Under the pieces are notes generated by a model. It saw nothing but the letters and a program-made list of their open reading frames with translations. It was not told the DNA's origin and made no database searches. Shown piece by piece: positions 1-7,712 of a stretch of 26,538 bases of DNA. Each line of letters starts with the position of its first letter. The first letter of the stretch is position 1. Source of the stretch: JBHJOF01 sp050330055 (GTDB lineage Bacteria; Pseudomonadota; Alphaproteobacteria; Kiloniellales; JAKSDN01); NCBI GenBank assembly GCA_050330055.1, contig JBHJOF010000389.1:1-26538 (forward strand), read 5' to 3'. A program made the position numbers and the translations under genes.

Positions 1-161
1 TCGCCGCGCTCCGCGCCGCGCCCCCTATCGCCGTGGTGGACGCTCGCCCGCGGAAAGGACCCGGCCTGCCGCTCCAGGTCGGCAAAGACCCGGTAGCGCC
101 CCTCCGCCTTCAGGCCCGATAGGGCCTGGCTGAAAAAGGCTTCATAGTCAGAGGATTGCAT
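1..161 (-). CDS. hemA: 5-aminolevulinate synthase, N-terminal part (cut by window edge)
   Basis: Only the first 53 codons lie in the window. The start ATG at 161 (reading down) is preceded by a strong AGGGGAGGA ribosome site six bases upstream. The protein begins MQSSDYEAFFSQAL and then carries GLKAEGRYRVFADLERQAG, the characteristic N-terminal segment of the pyridoxal-phosphate enzyme that condenses glycine and succinyl-CoA to 5-aminolevulinate, the first step of tetrapyrrole synthesis in alphaproteobacteria. The catalytic core lies outside the window, so the call rests on this N-terminal signature alone. It is divergent from the SCO gene, with an AT-rich inverted repeat between them. Confidence 0.82.
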   Translation of the reverse strand, partial: MQSSDYEAFFSQALSGLKAEGRYRVFADLERQAGSFPRASVHHGDRGRGAERG

Positions 162-210
162 GGATTGTCCTCCCCTGACGGCCTCATGATTCTGTTCAGG
201 TACAATCTTT

Positions 211-229
211 TATAATTATTACAATTATA
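211..229. promoter_or_regulatory. Inverted repeat between hemA and the SCO gene
   Basis: TATAATT (211-217) and AATTATA (223-229) are perfect inverted arms around a 5-base spacer, in a short AT-rich island within otherwise high-GC DNA. The site lies 50 bases upstream of the hemA start and 55 bases upstream of the SCO start. It could be an operator serving either or both divergent promoters. Heme genes in alphaproteobacteria are often controlled by iron- or oxygen-responsive regulators, but this sequence does not match a consensus I can name with certainty. Confidence 0.45.
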
Positions 230-283
230 GTATACATAGAAAGCCGTTGGATGCATCCGAAAAATTAGCGAATGCCGTAATCG

Positions 284-874
284 ATGCTACATATCCGACG
301 AACAACCGGAGCAATCGCGGCGATCACGCTTCAGATCGGGGTACTGCTGTCGATTGGCGCGCAGGGACAAGAGGGCGTAACCCTCGGCGGTCCGTTCGAA
401 CTGGTCGATCAGTTTGGCCGAACGCAGAGCCACCGCGACATTCACGGCAACTATCTCCTGATCTTCTTCGGTTTCACGCACTGCCCCGACACCTGCCCGA
501 CGACTCTCAGCACTGTCAGCGCAGCGCTCGACAGCTTCGCGCTGGATTCGTCCAAGCGGGCCGCGCGCGTCGTACCGGTCTTCGTGACCATCGACCCGGC
601 GCGCGATACCGTCGCGGTGCTGCAGGATTACCTCGCCAACTTCCATCACCGTTTCGTCGGTCTCACCGGCACCCCTGAGCAGATCGGGAAGATGGCCAAG
701 TCCTATGGCGCCTACTACGCGCCGGTCCCCACCGACACGGCGGGCGACTACCTGATGGACCACTCTGCCTTCATACTGTTGATGGGCCCGCAGGGCAACT
801 ATCTGACTCACTTCGAGCCTGATGCTGAGGCAACGGAGATCGCGGCCGAGCTCGATCGGCGCGTCGAAGATTGA
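284..874 (+). CDS. SCO1/SenC/PrrC-family copper chaperone
   Basis: This 196-residue protein has a hydrophobic N-terminal segment (about residues 8-27) that should anchor it in the inner membrane or export it, followed by a thioredoxin-like domain. The copper ligands of the family are present: Cys67 and Cys71 in FTHCPDTCP, and His160 in MDHSAFIL. SCO proteins deliver copper to, or reduce the Cu-A site of, cytochrome c oxidase. Length and motif order are normal for the family. The start at 284 has only a weak ribosome site; the nearest upstream in-frame ATG (272) meets a stop after one further codon. The gene is not next to oxidase genes here. Confidence 0.88.
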   Translation: MLHIRRTTGAIAAITLQIGVLLSIGAQGQEGVTLGGPFELVDQFGRTQSHRDIHGNYLLIFFGFTHCPDTCPTTLSTVSAALDSFALDSSKRAARVVPVFVTIDPARDTVAVLQDYLANFHHRFVGLTGTPEQIGKMAKSYGAYYAPVPTDTAGDYLMDHSAFILLMGPQGNYLTHFEPDAEATEIAAELDRRVED

Positions 875-947
875 GCCATTTTCGGCAACCCCGCGGCAGA
901 CTGGAGACTGAAAGGAGGGATCGCAGCGTGGCGCTTGGCCGAGCTGT

Positions 948-1259
948 AACTCGGCCAACTTCTTCTTTGTCAAAGATGGTTGCGTGAAAACCTCGACGGG
1001 CCGATACAACTTCAAGGGCGTTACCCGCGGCAAGGTCCTGGCGGTCTGCCGCGACGCCGGAACCCCCGCCACAGAGGGCGACTTTGCATTGTCCGAGGTC
1101 TACGACGCCGATGAGGCCTTCTTTACCGGCACCTTCGGGGGCGCCACGCTGGTTTCCGCCATCGACGGCAGGACCCTCTCGGCTCCGCTTCCCGGGCCCA
1201 TCACCAGGGAGCTGAAGCACCTCTACGACGCGCTCCCGCGCAGCGCGTCGACCACCTAA
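948..1259 (+). pseudogene. C-terminal remnant of class IV (branched-chain) aminotransferase
   Basis: Reading in the frame that ends at 1259, the translation resembles the C-terminal third of branched-chain or D-amino-acid aminotransferases: NFFFVKDG, then a GVTRGKVL element like the usual GITR, then EVYDADEAFFTGTFGG and a PGPITRELKHLYDAL tail. The first two-thirds, with the PLP lysine, are absent, and the frame is closed by a TGA at 909. The only start codon near the front is the GTG at 984, inside the conserved region and without a ribosome site. I read this as a deletion remnant. The family match is by eye. Confidence 0.66.
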
Positions 1260-1369
1260 GGCCCGGGCGGCCGAGCGGGCGCGAAAGGGGGAGCGGCGGC
1301 CGCTCAACATTGTGGAGCCGGAAGGTGCCCGGCGCGACCGTCCGCGCATGATCGTAAGGAGAACGCACC

Positions 1370-2365
1370 ATGACGCTGGGCAACGCGCCGATCCCGACGA
1401 CCCTGCTCTCCGGCTTCCTCGGCGCCGGCAAGACCACGCTCCTGCAGCGCATCCTCACCGACCCGCGTGGCGTACGCTACGGGGTGCTGGTGAACGACTT
1501 CGGCGCCGTCAACATCGACGCCGAGCTGATTGCGGCGACAGAGGGCGAGCGCATCTCGCTCACCAACGGCTGCGTCTGCTGCACCATCCGCGACGATCTT
1601 GTCGAGGCGGTCGGGCGCCTGCTGCGGAGCGATCCGCCTCCCGACCGGCTGCTGATCGAGGCCAGCGGCGTGTCGCGGCCGATCGCCGTGGTCGAGGCGC
1701 TGCGCGACCCGGCGCTCGGCGGCCGCATCGCGCTCGACGGCCTCTTCTGCCTGGTCGATGCGGCCACCTTCCGTGATCTGGATTTCTCCTCGACCGAACT
1801 CGCCATCGAGCAGGCTGCGGCAGCCGACGTCGTCCTGCTCAACAAGTGCGACCTTGCCCCAGCCGAGGACATCGCCGCCGTCGAGGCGACCCTGCGCGGC
1901 TCGCTGCCGGCTCTCCGCCTGCTGCCGACCCGCTTCGCGGCGGTGCCGCGGGAGCTGCTGTTCGGTTTGGGCGCAGGCGCTGCGCCCCGCCCTGACTCCA
2001 GCAGCCAGCTTCACGACCATGGCCATGGTCATGGCCATGACCACGATCACGGTCACGAGCACGCAGAGGCTTTCCAGGCCTGGTCCTGGCAGAGCGAGGC
2101 GCCGCTCGATCTGGCTGCGTTCCGGGCGGCGGTCCGCCGGATGCCGAGGGGCCTGCTGCGCGCGAAGGGCGTGCTGATCTTCGCTGAGCGCCCCGAAGCG
2201 AGAGGCGTGTTCCAGCTGGTCGGGCGGCGCAGCACGATCGAGTTCGTCGAAGGAGCGGCGCCGCGGGAAAGCGCCCTGGTCGCGATCGCGCGCAGTGGAG
2301 GCTTCGATCCGGCGGCGCTGTCCCGTCTGCTCGACGGCTGCGTCGCCGCAGATCAGCGGCGGTAG
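1370..2365 (+). CDS. CobW/COG0523-family G3E GTPase, putative metallochaperone
   Basis: This 331-residue protein has a Walker A GFLGAGKTT (15-23), the family metal motif C68-V-C70-C71, EASGVSRP (about 97-104), the guanine-specificity motif NKCD (158-161), and a CobW_C domain from about 238. Between the domains is a 17-residue linker (215-231) of alternating His with Asp, Gly and Glu, typical of zinc- or cobalt-handling members. The family uses GTP hydrolysis to load metal onto client enzymes; the client cannot be told here. The ATG at 1370 follows AAGGAG at eight bases. Its last 13 bases overlap the 3' end of the convergent permease gene. No cobalamin biosynthesis genes or recognisable cobalamin riboswitch lie next to it. 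Confidence 0.9.
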   Translation: MTLGNAPIPTTLLSGFLGAGKTTLLQRILTDPRGVRYGVLVNDFGAVNIDAELIAATEGERISLTNGCVCCTIRDDLVEAVGRLLRSDPPPDRLLIEASGVSRPIAVVEALRDPALGGRIALDGLFCLVDAATFRDLDFSSTELAIEQAAAADVVLLNKCDLAPAEDIAAVEATLRGSLPALRLLPTRFAAVPRELLFGLGAGAAPRPDSSSQLHDHGHGHGHDHDHGHEHAEAFQAWSWQSEAPLDLAAFRAAVRRMPRGLLRAKGVLIFAERPEARGVFQLVGRRSTIEFVEGAAPRESALVAIARSGGFDPAALSRLLDGCVAADQRR

Positions 2366-3237
2366 CGCTTCTGCATCCAGTAACCCGCGGTCGCGGTCAG
2401 CGCCAGGGTGGTGATCATCAGCACGAAGGACACTGTGGCGCCGAACGGCCAATTGCCCAGCCGCATCTGGCCGAACACCAAGGGCGCCATCATCTTGAAC
2501 TGCGGCCCGCCGAGCAGCACCGGCGTCGCATAGGCGTTCATGCCGAGGATGAAGGTCAGAATTACCCCGGCGATGATGCCCGGCAGGGCGAGCGGCCAGA
2601 GTACGCGCCAGAACATGGCCCAGGGACCGGCACCCAGGCTGAAGGCGGCCTCCTCCACGGAGCGGTCGATGCCCTCGATCACGGCCTGCAGCGTCAGCAC
2701 CATGAAGGGCAGGTTGACGGCGATGATACCGACGATGACCGCAGCCTCGCTGAACATGATCTCGACCGGCTCCGCCGCAAGGCCGAGGCGCATCAGGGTG
2801 ACGTTGATCACCCCCCGGCTGCCGAACAGCGTCATCCAGCCGGCGGCGCGCACCGCGTTGCCGACAAACAGCGGCAGGATCACCAGCATGACCAGCACGT
2901 TCTTGAAGCGGGTCCGGGTGCGCGCCAGGACGTAGGCGAGCGGGAAGCCCATGACCAGGCAGATCAGGGTGCAGACCAGGGCGACCCGGATCGTTGTGAA
3001 GAGAACCGTCAGGTAATACTCGTCGGTAAAGAACCTGACGTAGTTCTCGATCGTCACCGCCTCGACCATCAGCAGCCGCGGCTGGTACTGGTTCAGGCTG
3101 TAGCGAAACAGGATGACCACCGGGATCAGCAGCCCGAGCGACACCAGGAAGGTCGCCGGGCCGATCAGCGCCGCGGCGGAAAGGCGCGTGCCGCCGCGCT
3201 CTTCCAGGGAGTCAGCCGTGGTCGTCGCAACCGCCAT
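2353..3237 (-). CDS. ABC transporter permease, PotB/PotH type
   Basis: This 294-residue, highly hydrophobic protein has about six predicted membrane segments. It carries the EAA loop that docks on the ATPase: EEAAFSLGAGPWAMFWR followed by LPLALPGI-like residues, near residue 200. It belongs to the binding-protein-dependent permease family that imports polyamines and related compounds. It is the last gene of the minus-strand operon, 87 bases after the binding-protein gene and separated from it by a strong hairpin. The start at 3237 has only a weak upstream GGGACGA. Its stop lies inside the end of the CobW gene. Confidence 0.9.
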   Translation of the reverse strand: MAVATTTADSLEERGGTRLSAAALIGPATFLVSLGLLIPVVILFRYSLNQYQPRLLMVEAVTIENYVRFFTDEYYLTVLFTTIRVALVCTLICLVMGFPLAYVLARTRTRFKNVLVMLVILPLFVGNAVRAAGWMTLFGSRGVINVTLMRLGLAAEPVEIMFSEAAVIVGIIAVNLPFMVLTLQAVIEGIDRSVEEAAFSLGAGPWAMFWRVLWPLALPGIIAGVILTFILGMNAYATPVLLGGPQFKMMAPLVFGQMRLGNWPFGATVSFVLMITTLALTATAGYWMQKRYRR

Positions 3238-3283
3238 ATCACGCGTCGTCCCGCCGCGGTTTCCGGAAGGCCTGCAGGAATAG

Positions 3284-3311
3284 GGGGCCGGCCGTCACAG
3301 CCGCCGGCCCC
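3284..3311 (-). other. GC hairpin between binding-protein and permease genes
   Basis: GGGGCCGGC (3284-3292) pairs perfectly with GCCGGCCCC (3303-3311) over a 10-base loop. No T-tract follows on the minus strand, so it is probably not a full intrinsic terminator. A 3' hairpin after a binding-protein gene commonly protects that mRNA segment and lowers expression of the following gene, which would suit the higher dose of binding protein over permease. Confidence 0.55.
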
Positions 3312-3324
3312 GCTTCGCAGCCGC

Positions 3325-4389
3325 TCAGCCCTTGAACTCCTTGTCCCACCAGTCCTTGAGCTCGGCGTCATGGTCGGTCATGTAGCCGTAGTCCAGGTCG
3401 ACCAGGGCGGCGACCTCATCCGGCGTGAAGCCGATCCGCTCGTTCAGGTCCGGCGCTACCTTCGCGTTGGTGACGGTCGGGTTGTAGCCCATGTCGACGG
3501 CGAAGTTCTCCTGCGCCGAGGGTTCCAGCATGGCGTCCAGGTAGGCATAGGCGCCTTCCTGGTTGGGCGCGTTGCGCGGAATGGCGAAGCCCGAGACGTA
3601 GGCGAGCGTGCCCTCGCTCGGCGCCACGGACTTCACAGGGATACCGGCGTCCTGCCACTGCACCGTGCGCGCCTTCCACATGATGCCAATGCCGAACTCA
3701 TTGGCGGCGAGGCCTTGGGCGAAGGCCTCGTTCGTCGGGTAGATGCGTGCGCCCGCCTTGCGCACCTCGACCAGCAACTCCTTCCCCGGCTCCAGGTTGT
3801 CGACCGTGCCGCCGGCAGCCAGCGCCGCGGCCACCAGCGTGTACTGGTATTGGATGTCGATGATGCCGAGCTGGTTGCCGTGCGCGGGATTGAAGACGTC
3901 CTTGTAGCTGCGCGGCGGCTCGTTCACGACGTTCGGGTTGTAGATCGCCACCTTGCCCGAGTAGATGTGACCGACGCCATGGGGGTACTTCATCGACGGC
4001 AGGAGGTTTCCGCCGTTGGCCAGCAGCGAATAGTCGATCTCTTCGGTCACGCCTGCCTCGTACATCTGGTACATGTTGATCGCGGACAGGCCCTGCACGT
4101 CGCTGGTGCCGCGCGGCAGGCGCCGCTCGGCCAGCATCTTGCTGCGGCGCTCCGGGTCGCCGGCCTGATCCTGGATCACCTCCCAGCCGCTGGCGATCAG
4201 GTGCGGCTCCTCGATGTTCTTGGTCAGCAGCCGGGCGTAGTCCCCGCCCCAGGTGCCGACGACGATGGTTCCCTTGGACGCGGCCTGCGCCCGGCGCGCA
4301 TGCCCGAGCGCCACAGTGCCAGCCACGGCCGCGGCCCCCTTCAGCACGTTGCGACGGGACATCTCGCCACCCGACTTGATCCTCATCAT
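3325..4389 (-). CDS. ABC transporter substrate-binding protein, PotD-like, Tat-exported
   Basis: This 354-residue protein begins MMRIKSGGEMSRRNVLKG. The SRRNVLK stretch is a twin-arginine (Tat) motif, followed by a hydrophobic run and a likely cleavage site after AQA near residue 36. The mature part starts KGTIVVGTWGGDYARLL, as in family-1 extracellular binding proteins of polyamine/spermidine-type importers. I chose the ATG at 4389 because AAGGAGA lies about seven bases upstream; the frame stays open further upstream but into the end of the ATPase gene. It follows the ATPase gene by 80 bases. The ligand is unknown; the neighbouring hydrolases suggest an amine-, amide- or peptide-like compound. 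Confidence 0.9.
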   Translation of the reverse strand: MMRIKSGGEMSRRNVLKGAAAVAGTVALGHARRAQAASKGTIVVGTWGGDYARLLTKNIEEPHLIASGWEVIQDQAGDPERRSKMLAERRLPRGTSDVQGLSAINMYQMYEAGVTEEIDYSLLANGGNLLPSMKYPHGVGHIYSGKVAIYNPNVVNEPPRSYKDVFNPAHGNQLGIIDIQYQYTLVAAALAAGGTVDNLEPGKELLVEVRKAGARIYPTNEAFAQGLAANEFGIGIMWKARTVQWQDAGIPVKSVAPSEGTLAYVSGFAIPRNAPNQEGAYAYLDAMLEPSAQENFAVDMGYNPTVTNAKVAPDLNERIGFTPDEVAALVDLDYGYMTDHDAELKDWWDKEFKG

Positions 4390-4469
4390 GGCTCGTTCTC
4401 CTTGCGTTTGCTGTTTACTGTCATCACCCGCCCCGCGCTCGCTTGTCATTCGCACTCGTACCGACGGGG

Positions 4470-5549
4470 CTATTCCGGGAGCTCTGCGTCCTCCTCCTTT
4501 CCCGGGAAAATGGATGTCGCCGCCACGGTCCAGCCGACGAACACCTTGTCCCCCACCTCCGGCATGAAGCCGTTCTCCCGGTTCGGGATCTGTGCGATCA
4601 CCAGGTCGCTGGGCGAGAGGCGGACATGTATGTCGATCAGCCCGCCAAGGTAGGAAACGAACTCCACCTCGCCCGAAAAGGCGTTGTCGGCCGAAGCCGG
4701 CGCGCTCGGCGCCACCATTACGCGCTCCGGCCGCAGCGCCAGGGTCGCCGGCCCGTGCGAGTTCGCGCGGCACTTGACGGCGATGCCGCCGCGCGTGCGG
4801 AACAGCGCCGGTCCCTCGAGCGTTCCCTGCAGGAAGCTGCTGCGGCCGACGAAGCCGGCGACGAAGTGGTCCGCCGGGCTTTCGTAGAGATCCCGCTGGG
4901 TCCCGACCTGGCGCACTGAGCCCTCGTTCATCACCACCAGGCGGTCGGCCATGGTCAGCGCCTCCTCCTGGTCGTGGGTCACCATCACAGTGGTGAGATT
5001 CAGCCGCTGCTGCAGCTTGCGGATCTCGACCCGCACCTCCTGGCGCAGCTTGGCATCGAGGTTGGATAGCGGCTCGTCGAGCAGCAGGACGTCGGGTCGG
5101 AAGACCAACGCGCGGGCCAGCGCCACGCGCTGCTGCTGACCGCCAGAGAGCTGGCGCGGCAGGCGGTCGCTGAGATGGCCGAGGCGGACCAGGCTAAGCA
5201 CCTCTTCGACCCGCGGCGCGATTTCGGCCTTGGGAAGCTTGCGCATCTCCAGCCCGAAGGCGACGTTCTGGGCTACCGTCAGGTGGGGAAAGAGGGCGTA
5301 GCTCTGGAACACAAGCCCGGTGTTGCGCTTCCAGGCCGGCAGCCGGGTCACGTCGGTCTCGCCCAGCCAGACCGAGCCAGCGCTCGGCTCCACGAAGCCG
5401 GCGATCATGCGCAGCGTCGTGGTCTTGCCGCAGCCCGAGGGGCCGAGCAGCACCACGAACTCGCCGTCGGCGACATCCAGCTTGACGTCGCGGGTGGCGT
5501 AGAAGTCGCCGTAGCGCTTTGAAATACCTTCCAGTCGCAGCCTCGCCAT
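4470..5549 (-). CDS. ABC transporter ATP-binding protein, PotA type
   Basis: This 359-residue ATPase shows the complete nucleotide-binding set: Walker A GPSGCGKT (36-43), Q-loop Gln82, signature LSGGQ (134-138), Walker B LLLDEP (155-160) and switch His192 in VMVTHDQEEAL. The last 80 or so residues form a TOBE-type domain, as in PotA, FbpC and CysA. It would energise the two flanking permeases. It lies nine bases after the stop of the PotC-like gene, so the two are very likely cotranscribed. Length is normal for the family. Confidence 0.94.
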   Translation of the reverse strand: MARLRLEGISKRYGDFYATRDVKLDVADGEFVVLLGPSGCGKTTTLRMIAGFVEPSAGSVWLGETDVTRLPAWKRNTGLVFQSYALFPHLTVAQNVAFGLEMRKLPKAEIAPRVEEVLSLVRLGHLSDRLPRQLSGGQQQRVALARALVFRPDVLLLDEPLSNLDAKLRQEVRVEIRKLQQRLNLTTVMVTHDQEEALTMADRLVVMNEGSVRQVGTQRDLYESPADHFVAGFVGRSSFLQGTLEGPALFRTRGGIAVKCRANSHGPATLALRPERVMVAPSAPASADNAFSGEVEFVSYLGGLIDIHVRLSPSDLVIAQIPNRENGFMPEVGDKVFVGWTVAATSIFPGKEEDAELPE

Positions 5550-5558
5550 GCGCCCCCC

Positions 5559-6386
5559 TCACACCACGCGGCTGATCTTGACGAAGCGATCGGTCACCAG
5601 CATGGCCGTGCCGATCAAGGCAATCTGCACCACCGACACGGCCGCGATCGATGGATCGATCTTCCACTCGAGGTACTGGAGGATCGCGATCGGCAAGGTC
5701 GTGCGGCCGGGCCCGACCAGGAACAGGCTCATCTCCAGATTGCCGAAGGAGGTGACGAAGCCGAACATGGCGGCGGCCACGACGCCGGGCAGGATCGACG
5801 GCAGGGTGATCCGGCGAAAGCTGGTCCAGCGGTCGGCACCCAGGTTCTGGGCCGCCTCCTCCAGCGTGCGATCGAAGCCGGCCAGGCTCGCCAGCACCAG
5901 CCGGACGATCCAGGGGATGGTGATCAGCACGTGCCCCGAGACCAGCCCCAGCAGCGAGCCGAGGATCGGCAGGCCGGTGGCGATCTCCGTCTCCACGTGA
6001 AAGACGTAGAGCGCGGTGCCGAGCACCACGCCGGGCACGACGAGCGGCAGGAGCAGCAGGTTGTTCAAGGCCTCGCGGCCGGGAAAACGATAGCGCGCGA
6101 GGCAGAGCGCGGCCGGCACGCCGAGCGCGAGACCGATTGCGGTCGCGATCACGCCGAGCTGGAGGCTAAGCAGCAAGCCGTCGACAAAGCGGGCGTTGCC
6201 GGCGATTGCGCCGTACCAGCGCAGCGAATAGCCGTCGGGCGGAAAGGCGGGAATTTCCTGCCGATAGAAGGACAGCCAGGTAACCGAGACCAGCGGCAGG
6301 AGGATGAAGGTCAGCGTCACACCGGCGCCGCCGGTGAGCAGCCAGCGCCCCAGCCGCCGCCGGTCGATGCTGCCCGTCGTCGCCAT
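5559..6386 (-). CDS. ABC transporter permease, PotC/PotI type
   Basis: Taken from the ATG at 6386 this is a 275-residue membrane protein with about six hydrophobic segments and an EAA loop (EEAAQNLGADRWTSFRR followed by ITLPSILPG). It pairs with the PotB-like permease to form the membrane channel. The frame is open further upstream to 6512, but that stretch overlaps the amidohydrolase gene and encodes an Arg/Ser/Thr-rich non-membrane sequence, so I prefer the start at 6386, where RRRLGRWLL leads straight into the first membrane segment. It follows the amidohydrolase stop by 16 bases. Confidence 0.9.
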   Translation of the reverse strand: MATTGSIDRRRLGRWLLTGGAGVTLTFILLPLVSVTWLSFYRQEIPAFPPDGYSLRWYGAIAGNARFVDGLLLSLQLGVIATAIGLALGVPAALCLARYRFPGREALNNLLLLPLVVPGVVLGTALYVFHVETEIATGLPILGSLLGLVSGHVLITIPWIVRLVLASLAGFDRTLEEAAQNLGADRWTSFRRITLPSILPGVVAAAMFGFVTSFGNLEMSLFLVGPGRTTLPIAILQYLEWKIDPSIAAVSVVQIALIGTAMLVTDRFVKISRVV

Positions 6387-6402
6387 TGCTCGGGCCGGTC
6401 CC

Positions 6403-7650
6403 TCAATGCAGCCGGTTCTTGTGGAAGACGCCGCCCTTGACGATGGCCGCCAGGTGCGCTCCCTGGCCTTCCAGCAGGGTGATATCCTGCAGCGGATCAT
6501 CGTCGACCACAATCAGGTCGGCCCAGGCGTCCGGCTCGATGACCCCGAGCTGGCCCGGGCGGCGGACCACTTCCGCGGCAATGGTGGTAGCCGAGCGGAT
6601 CACCTCCAGCGGCGGCAGCAGGCTGGCGCGGATCGAGAACTCGCGGCTCTGGTCCTCCAGCAGCGCGCCGAGCAGGTCGGAGCCGTAGGCGACCTTGACA
6701 CCGGCGCGCCGGCAGATTTCCAGCGAGCGAAAGCCGCCGTCGAGCACCAGCTCGTTCTTCTCCAGCATTTCGGCCGGCATGCCGAACTGGGCGGCCCGCT
6801 CCTTCATGGCCACGTAGGCGACCAGGTTGGCGACGAGATAGGCGCCCTCGCGCGCCATCAGCTCGGCCCGGGCCTCGTCGATCAGGTTGCCATGCTCGAT
6901 GGTGCGCACGCCGTTGGCGACCGCGCGCTCGATGGCTTCGGCGGCATAGGCATGGGCACAGACGTAGCGGCCGAAGGCCTCGGCCTCTTCCACGGCGGTC
7001 TGGATCTCGCCGATCGAGAACTGCAGCGAGTCGAGCGGGTCGAAGGGCGAGGCGACGCCGCCCGAGACCATGATCTTCACGTGGTCGCAGCCCTGGCGCA
7101 TCTGCTCGCGCACGGCCCAGCGCATCTCGTCCTCGCCGTCGACGATCTGGCGCAGGTAGGCCATGGCGTTGCAGCAGGCGCAGGGATAGCCGGGATTAGT
7201 GCGGCCGCGCCCGTCCGCGTGGCCGCCGGTCGGGCCGATCGAGCGGCCGGCGATGAAAAGCCGCGGCCCGGCGATCAAGCCCTGATCCACCGCCGCCTTC
7301 ACGCCCCAGTCGGTGCCGCCGGTATCGCGCACCGTGGTAAAGCCGCGATCGAGCATGGAGCGCAGCCGTGCCGCAGCGCGCGCGGTTGCAAGGGTCAGCG
7401 GCACCTCCTCCATGCGCCGCATGTAGACCTCGCTGTGCATGCAGTGCACGTGACAGTCGATCAGCCCCGGCATCAGTACGCGCCCGCCGCAATCGACGAG
7501 CGCCGCGACATTGCTCCGGATCGGTCGGTCGGAGACCTCGCGGAAGCGAGCCCCCTCGACCAGCACCTCATAGCCGCCGCGGGTCTCCTCGAAACGCGGG
7601 TCGAGCAGGCGCAGGTTGCGGAAGAGGAGAAGTTCGCCGTTCGAGCCCAT
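6403..7650 (-). CDS. Metal-dependent amidohydrolase, COG1228 type (paralogue 1)
   Basis: From the ATG at 7650 (AAGGA nine bases upstream) this is a 415-residue amidohydrolase-superfamily enzyme. Visible metal-site elements are HVH in GLIDCHVHCMH, Lys in HVKIMVSGG, His in VCAHAYAAEAI, His in TIEHGNLID, and Asp in VAYGSDLLG; the C-terminus has the usual WADLIVVDDDPL element and ends HKNRLH. Such enzymes hydrolyse cyclic amides or peptides (imidazolonepropionase, Xaa-Pro dipeptidase and relatives); the substrate is not evident. A YPCACC cysteine cluster in the middle is shared with paralogue 2. It lies between paralogue 2 and the transporter genes in one operon. There is no signal peptide, so it should act in the cytoplasm on imported compound. 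Confidence 0.9.
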   Translation of the reverse strand: MGSNGELLLFRNLRLLDPRFEETRGGYEVLVEGARFREVSDRPIRSNVAALVDCGGRVLMPGLIDCHVHCMHSEVYMRRMEEVPLTLATARAAARLRSMLDRGFTTVRDTGGTDWGVKAAVDQGLIAGPRLFIAGRSIGPTGGHADGRGRTNPGYPCACCNAMAYLRQIVDGEDEMRWAVREQMRQGCDHVKIMVSGGVASPFDPLDSLQFSIGEIQTAVEEAEAFGRYVCAHAYAAEAIERAVANGVRTIEHGNLIDEARAELMAREGAYLVANLVAYVAMKERAAQFGMPAEMLEKNELVLDGGFRSLEICRRAGVKVAYGSDLLGALLEDQSREFSIRASLLPPLEVIRSATTIAAEVVRRPGQLGVIEPDAWADLIVVDDDPLQDITLLEGQGAHLAAIVKGGVFHKNRLH

Positions 7651-7712
7651 GCCTGCTGGTCCTTCCTGTCCCCGACTCCTTGTCGGCGCCGGCCGGCCGT
7701 CCATGCCCTCGC

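Noticed and set aside
1260..1369. Possible cobalamin riboswitch before the CobW gene
   Set aside because: The leader is only about 110 bases and shows no B12-box-like sequence.
1304..2452. 382-codon minus-strand frame opposite the CobW gene
   Set aside because: Antisense shadow; Gln/Arg-rich and without recognisable motifs, while the plus strand has all GTPase motifs.
3370..4653. 427-codon plus-strand frame opposite the binding-protein gene
   Set aside because: Antisense shadow of the Tat-exported binding protein.
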